Assembly (NCBI RefSeq): GCF_016734805.1
Contig: NZ_JAERQG010000003.1
Location: 372,001-436,000, forward strand
Reading direction: 5' to 3'
DNA: 64,000 nt
Source: Marivirga atlantica
GTDB taxonomy: Bacteria; Bacteroidota; Bacteroidia; Cytophagales; Cyclobacteriaceae
The notes below the pieces were generated by a model that worked only from the letters and a program-made list of their open reading frames with translations, ran no database searches and was not told the origin of the DNA. Position 1 is the first letter of the stretch, and each line of letters begins with the position of its first letter. A program made the translations under genes and the position numbers. Shown one piece after another: positions 59,655 through 64,000 of this stretch.

Positions 59655-60749
59655 ATGGCTATTACAAAAGAAAGCATAATAAAAGCATTATCAACAGTTC
59701 AGGATCCAGATCTAAAAAAAGACTTGGTAAGCCTGAATATGATTAAAGATGTTAGTGTAGATGGAAATGCCATTCATTTTACAGTTGTATTGACAACACC
59801 TGCATGTCCGCTTAAGGAGATGATTAAAACAGATTGCATTAATGCCATTCATAAACATGTAGGAGAAGATGTACAGGTTTTCCCAAATATGACTTCAGAT
59901 GTTACTTCTACCAGAAATACAGCTCCACTTCTACCTAATGTAAAAAACATTATCGCAATTGGTTCTGGAAAAGGCGGTGTAGGTAAATCTACTGTAACTG
60001 CTAATCTTGCTGTTTCACTAGCACAATCAGGTGCAAAAGTTGGTTTGATTGATGCTGATATTTTTGGACCATCAATCCCAACCATGTTTAACTGTGAACA
60101 TGAGCAGCCAGAAGTAAAAGAAATCAATGGTAAAAACACCATTATACCAATCGAGCAATATGGAATTAAATTAATATCTATTGGTTTCTTAACACCTCCT
60201 GACAATGCTGTTGTTTGGAGAGGGCCAATGGCTAGCTCGGCATTAAAGCAGTTTATTAGCGATACTGACTGGGGTGAACTTGACTATTTGTTAATTGACT
60301 TACCTCCTGGCACAAGCGATATTCACTTAACATTGGTACAAACCATACCAGTGACTGGAAGTGTAATAGTTACTACACCGCAGAAAGTAGCTCTTGCAGA
60401 TGCTAAGAAAGCTATAGGAATGTTTAAGCAACCACAAATTAATGTGCCTATTTTGGGCTTAGTGGAAAATATGGCTTACTTTACTCCTGCTGAACTTCCT
60501 GATAATAAATATTTTATCTTTGGTGAAGGTGGCGGAATGAAACTGAGCGAACAATTTGATATACCTTTTATAGGTCAGATGCCATTGGTTCAAAGCATTA
60601 GAGAAAGTGGAGATAGTGGTTTACCTGCAGTTATGAAAGATGATGTAACCGCTGATGCTTTTAAAGAATTGAGCCAAAAATTGGCAAGGCAAGTAGCTAT
60701 CCGAAATGCGAACTTAGCCGAAACCAAAAAGGTTGAAATGATTAACTGA
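59655..60749 (+). CDS. Mrp/ApbC-family Fe-S carrier ATPase
   Basis: 364 residues. An N-terminal DUF59 (MIP18-like) domain at about 5-85 is followed by the P-loop ATPase: GSGKGGVGKST (deviant Walker A, about 103-113), DADIFGPSIPTMF, LLIDLPPGTSDIHLT and GLVENMAYFT. The family delivers Fe-S clusters. The usual CxxC in its C-terminal part is not present: VENMAYF replaces it. Three bases before a NifU-type scaffold gene, supporting a role in cluster assembly. Confidence 0.92.
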   Translation: MAITKESIIKALSTVQDPDLKKDLVSLNMIKDVSVDGNAIHFTVVLTTPACPLKEMIKTDCINAIHKHVGEDVQVFPNMTSDVTSTRNTAPLLPNVKNIIAIGSGKGGVGKSTVTANLAVSLAQSGAKVGLIDADIFGPSIPTMFNCEHEQPEVKEINGKNTIIPIEQYGIKLISIGFLTPPDNAVVWRGPMASSALKQFISDTDWGELDYLLIDLPPGTSDIHLTLVQTIPVTGSVIVTTPQKVALADAKKAIGMFKQPQINVPILGLVENMAYFTPAELPDNKYFIFGEGGGMKLSEQFDIPFIGQMPLVQSIRESGDSGLPAVMKDDVTADAFKELSQKLARQVAIRNANLAETKKVEMIN

Positions 60750-60752
60750 TAA

Positions 60753-61031
60753 ATGATGGAAATTAAAGATAGAGTTGAAAAAGCACTTGATTCAATTAGA
60801 CCATATCTGGAAGCAGATGGAGGAAACGTGCGAGTGCTAGACATCAATGACGGTTTGGTGAGGCTTGAGCTTTTAGGGGCTTGTGGCAACTGCCCCATGT
60901 CAACTATGACATTAAAAGCGGGGGTTGAAGAAGCTATCAAAAAAGCTGTTCCAGAAATAACCGCTGTTGAAGCCATTAATATCACCAGCCCTGATGATGC
61001 CAATGCGCAGTTACCGGAAACTATGAGATAA
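60753..61031 (+). CDS. NifU C-terminal domain protein (Fe-S scaffold)
   Basis: 92 residues. The NifU C-terminal pattern is exact: IRPYLEADGGNVRVLDINDGLVRLELLGACGNCPMSTMTLKAGVEEAI (read in parts), with the CGNC cluster-binding cysteines. Either ATG at 60753 or 60756. Cotranscribed with the Mrp-like gene three bases upstream. Confidence 0.94.
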   Translation: MMEIKDRVEKALDSIRPYLEADGGNVRVLDINDGLVRLELLGACGNCPMSTMTLKAGVEEAIKKAVPEITAVEAINITSPDDANAQLPETMR

Positions 61032-61101
61032 GATGTAGTTGATACAGTAGTATTTATTTTATAATTTTATAGATATTGTTTAGCTTAAAGGTTTGAAAAC
61101 A

Positions 61102-64000
61102 ATGTCAATGAGCAGAAACTCCCTTAACATATTCAAGCTGATTATTTCGGGAGTTTTTTTTATGCTCTTTTTTATGAGTGGCACCTCTATTTTAGCCCAG
61201 GAAAAATGTGCTTCTCATTTAATTCTCCAGGAAAGAATCAGCAAATCAAAAGTACTTTCCGACCAAAATTTCGAAGAGTGGCTATCTAAAAAAATAGCTC
61301 ATCGAAAGTTTAGTCAACAAATAGAAGGTTCTGCATCCAGAACTGCAGCGATTGTTCAAATACCCGTAGTTTTTCACATCATCCATAAGGGCGAGGCGAT
61401 CGGTCAAGGTGTTAATCTTCCTAAAGAAAGACTGGATAGACAATTAGAAACGCTAAATGAGGATTTTAACCTGCTTAATGGTAATCTGGCTGAAACCATT
61501 GACGAATTTAAGGACTTGGCAGCAGATGTAGAAATTGAATTTGTATATGCTAAGCAGGACCCTTCAGGTTTTGAAACCGATGGTATAGTTCGGTTAATTG
61601 GTAGTCAGTTTACTTACAGCTATGATCAGCGTGCCACCTTATCAGCTGAAAGCTACTGGCCAGCTGAAGACTATCTCAATATTTGGATTACAGATGTCAC
61701 TTCGCCTAGTCTGGGCTGGGCTGAGTTTCCAATAGCTAACCTCCCAGGACTTGAAGAAGCTTCAGGAAACAGATTAATAGATGGGGTTACCATTGATTAT
61801 CAATATATAGGAGACAATCCAAACAGCCCTATTTTTGAAAGTAAAGGTAGAACTTTAACCCATGAAATGGGACACTTCTTTGGGCTTAGGCATATTTGGG
61901 GTGATGGCGGTTGTTCTATCGATGATTTTTGTGAAGACACCCCCGAAGCAAGCTCGTCTCACTCGGGTTGCAATTTGGAGGCTACTTCATGCAATACTTT
62001 AAATATGGTACAGAACTTTATGGACTATACAAATGATGCATGCATGACATTATTCACTCAAGATCAGAAAAGTAGAATGCGAGCTGTTGTTGAAAATAGT
62101 CCTAGAAGGTTGAGTCTCACAACTTCTGTAGCATTAGAAGAACCTATTCCGCTAAACAAAGACCTTGCACTCCAAGCTGTTAACCAAAAGTTCATAAGTA
62201 ATTGTGATCAACTATACACACCAACCACTTTAGTAAGAAACCAAGGGCTGGACTCTATTACAAATTACAGCGTTGAATTAAAACTACAAGGAAGCATTAA
62301 AGAAAGAAAGACCTTCTCTGACACCATTCCTCCTGGACGAGAAGTTAAAATAAACTTTGATCCTATCAGTTTTAACTCCTTTGGTGAATATGAACTATCT
62401 TATAAGCTCATACTAAACGGTCAAACCGATGAACGTATATCCAATAATGAACTAAAAGAATTTTATCAGCAAAACGCATCAAAGTCTGTACCCTACCAAC
62501 AAGATTTTAGTGATGGTTTTAATGACTGGCTGATACAAAATTTAGACGATGAAGAAAGCTGGACAGAATTGAACGGGTATGTCGGTGTTCCTTTATATCA
62601 GAAAAGAACCAATCTTGGGCAAAAAGAAAGATTAATTTCTCCCATTTTCGATTTCACTACACTTGATATTCCTGCTCTTGAATTGGTTTATGCACAGGCA
62701 GCTGATACCAATGCACACCAACTGACTATTTATGCATCCTATGATTGTGGCGCTAGTTTCACAGATTTACTCTATAGCTCTACAGGTAATGAGGTAGTAA
62801 CTGCTTATGGTAAAAATGAGGCATTTGTTCCAGAGCACAGGCTTGATTGGGACAGTCTCTATTTAGATTTAGGTAGGCTAAGAGGTAAACCTTCTGTTTG
62901 TTTTAGAATTGAAGTTGAAAATAGAGGGAATAATAATTTCTACCTTAGTCAATTTAAATTAGAAGAGAGTAAAATACCTGAAAAGCGACTTAGCCCAGTA
63001 AGTTGGAGGAATGCCAATGCATTATATTGCGAAGAGGCAATTCAATCAATGCTTAGACTTAAAAACACAGGCAGAAGTGTAGTTACTAACTTCAGTATAG
63101 CAGTTAAAAATGGTGATGAAACATTAAATGAATTTAATGAATCTGTAGCGATTACAAGTAATCAGGTAGTTACCTATCAACTTCCAGAAATAAATCCTCC
63201 TGCAACTTCAGGAGTTTTAGAATTACAAGTGTCCACAACATTTGAAGAAGAAACGATAACAGAAAGTATTTTCCTTCCATATCAACAAAGCTGCTCAGAA
63301 GAAATACCTCCAATTCGCCTGGATTTATCGAAGGCCAGTAAGGAAAATTGGTACATTTTTAATCCAGATAAACAAAATAGCTGGATTTTTGACAATCAAT
63401 ATAATGCCATGAGCAGTCAATCAGCACTGGTTTCTAAGGAACTTGAAGAGGATTGGCTAATAAGTCCAATAGTTGATGTTACTCGAACCGAATTTCTTAG
63501 CTTAATATTTAAAGTTGCTTATCATAAACCATACAAACAGCAGGAGTCGCTAGAGGTTTATCTACTGAACGAATCTGAAAGAAACATTATTGAAACACTG
63601 ATTTATGAAAAATCAGCTGATTCATTAGCTACCTCTTTTGGAAATGAAGCAGATGCCGAGCCTATTTTCAGAACTGAACTTATTGATCTGAGTCCTTATA
63701 CCTATAAAGAAAAAATAAGAGTAGCAATAAAGGCCATGCACGACAATGGAGCCAATGTTTATTTAAAAGATGTTACTTTCTTTATTGGTCAGGAAACACC
63801 ACCACCTTACCCTGACACAAGAGCTCAATTTGCCGTTTACCCCAACCCCGTTACTGACGGCACCTTAAATCTTCATTTCAACCTAAATCAAGCAGATTCT
63901 GGCTCTTTTCAAATACTAGACCTGAGAGGGAATGTTATCATGAGGTTTTACGAACCGAAAATATTAAATCAATTTGTTTCCTTTGATGTATCAGCCTTGG
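61102..64000 (+). CDS. Secreted M43-type zinc metalloprotease with T9SS domain, right end truncated
   Basis: Open from ATG 61102 (61108 alternative) past the right edge, at least 966 residues. Signal peptide (about 12-33, ending SILAQ). The metalloprotease domain has VVFHIIHKGEAIG, then the zinc motif HEMGHFFGLRH (His254, Glu255, His258, His264), a GDGGCSIDDFCEDTPEA insert and MDYTNDACM (the Met-turn), as in pappalysin-like M43. Two or more jelly-roll-like repeats follow. The last visible part, FAVYPNPVTDGTLNLHF, begins a Por sorting domain, so few residues are missing. Export by type IX secretion is expected. Confidence 0.88.
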   Translation, partial: MSMSRNSLNIFKLIISGVFFMLFFMSGTSILAQEKCASHLILQERISKSKVLSDQNFEEWLSKKIAHRKFSQQIEGSASRTAAIVQIPVVFHIIHKGEAIGQGVNLPKERLDRQLETLNEDFNLLNGNLAETIDEFKDLAADVEIEFVYAKQDPSGFETDGIVRLIGSQFTYSYDQRATLSAESYWPAEDYLNIWITDVTSPSLGWAEFPIANLPGLEEASGNRLIDGVTIDYQYIGDNPNSPIFESKGRTLTHEMGHFFGLRHIWGDGGCSIDDFCEDTPEASSSHSGCNLEATSCNTLNMVQNFMDYTNDACMTLFTQDQKSRMRAVVENSPRRLSLTTSVALEEPIPLNKDLALQAVNQKFISNCDQLYTPTTLVRNQGLDSITNYSVELKLQGSIKERKTFSDTIPPGREVKINFDPISFNSFGEYELSYKLILNGQTDERISNNELKEFYQQNASKSVPYQQDFSDGFNDWLIQNLDDEESWTELNGYVGVPLYQKRTNLGQKERLISPIFDFTTLDIPALELVYAQAADTNAHQLTIYASYDCGASFTDLLYSSTGNEVVTAYGKNEAFVPEHRLDWDSLYLDLGRLRGKPSVCFRIEVENRGNNNFYLSQFKLEESKIPEKRLSPVSWRNANALYCEEAIQSMLRLKNTGRSVVTNFSIAVKNGDETLNEFNESVAITSNQVVTYQLPEINPPATSGVLELQVSTTFEEETITESIFLPYQQSCSEEIPPIRLDLSKASKENWYIFNPDKQNSWIFDNQYNAMSSQSALVSKELEEDWLISPIVDVTRTEFLSLIFKVAYHKPYKQQESLEVYLLNESERNIIETLIYEKSADSLATSFGNEADAEPIFRTELIDLSPYTYKEKIRVAIKAMHDNGANVYLKDVTFFIGQETPPPYPDTRAQFAVYPNPVTDGTLNLHFNLNQADSGSFQILDLRGNVIMRFYEPKILNQFVSFDVSAL

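Noticed and set aside
1-64000. CRISPR arrays, insertion sequences, prophage genes, rRNA
   Set aside because: I scanned for regular short repeats, transposase motifs, phage structural genes and rRNA signatures by eye and saw none.

Overview
The window looks like a chromosome segment of a low-GC member of the Bacteroidota, most likely a marine Cytophagales-type organism (Fulvivirga/Roseivirga/Marivirga-like; the genus is a guess). Signs are four large exported proteins with type IX secretion (Por) C-terminal sorting domains, a SusC/ZnuD-like TonB receptor, Bacteroidota-specific families (DUF3822, DUF4296, DUF1835, DUF2911, DUF1573), A-rich translation starts with almost no Shine-Dalgarno sequences, and promoter-like TAnnTTTG elements.

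Layout. 1-9.8 kb: end of smc, an STAS-like protein, two exported proteins, an ECF sigma / anti-sigma / secreted coiled-coil operon closed by a terminator, a 52-residue membrane protein, then Sua5, pgk and a DUF1835 protein. 10-20 kb: a 1079-residue secreted subtilisin, a lipoprotein, cydAB (cytochrome bd) with a palindromic operator candidate, and a delta-60-repeat T9SS protein. 20-27.5 kb: an accessory stretch with an exported methyltransferase, a MarR-RidA-DOMON group, an NTF2-like protein, and a three-gene unit (AraC regulator, alpha/beta hydrolase lipoprotein, outer-membrane-like protein) bracketed by two ~131-bp imperfect repeats that resemble integron attC sites. 27.5-31.3 kb: a zinc module made of a Fur/Zur-type repressor, a histidine-containing TonB receptor and a lipoprotein; receptor and lipoprotein each have the same 13-bp palindrome upstream. 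31.5-40 kb: flavodoxin-like oxidoreductase, multi-PAS histidine kinase with an SRPBCC partner, DUF1573, RecD-like helicase, thioesterase, Nudix, DUF3822, coaD. 40-48.7 kb: a lipocalin-like secreted protein, xerD, aroQ, a partial Bat aerotolerance locus, DUF4296, mutS2 and tRNA-Arg(TCT). 48.9-64 kb: a sulfotransferase-like T9SS protein, Mpo1-like protein, mscL, DUF2911, dCMP deaminase, a decayed lipocalin gene beside an intact one, the tight ribBA-(208 aa)-surE-xseB-murB operon, dnaG, mrp-nifU, and an M43 metalloprotease that runs off the right edge.

How it works together: most genes are housekeeping (replication, recombination, cell wall, cofactors, Fe-S assembly). The accessory logic is concentrated in the 21-31 kb region, where three regulators (MarR, AraC, Fur/Zur) each sit next to DNA motifs that could be their own operators, and where the attC-like repeats suggest gene-cassette acquisition. 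No insertion sequence, prophage or CRISPR array is visible. All functional statements rest on reading motifs by eye; no database search was run.
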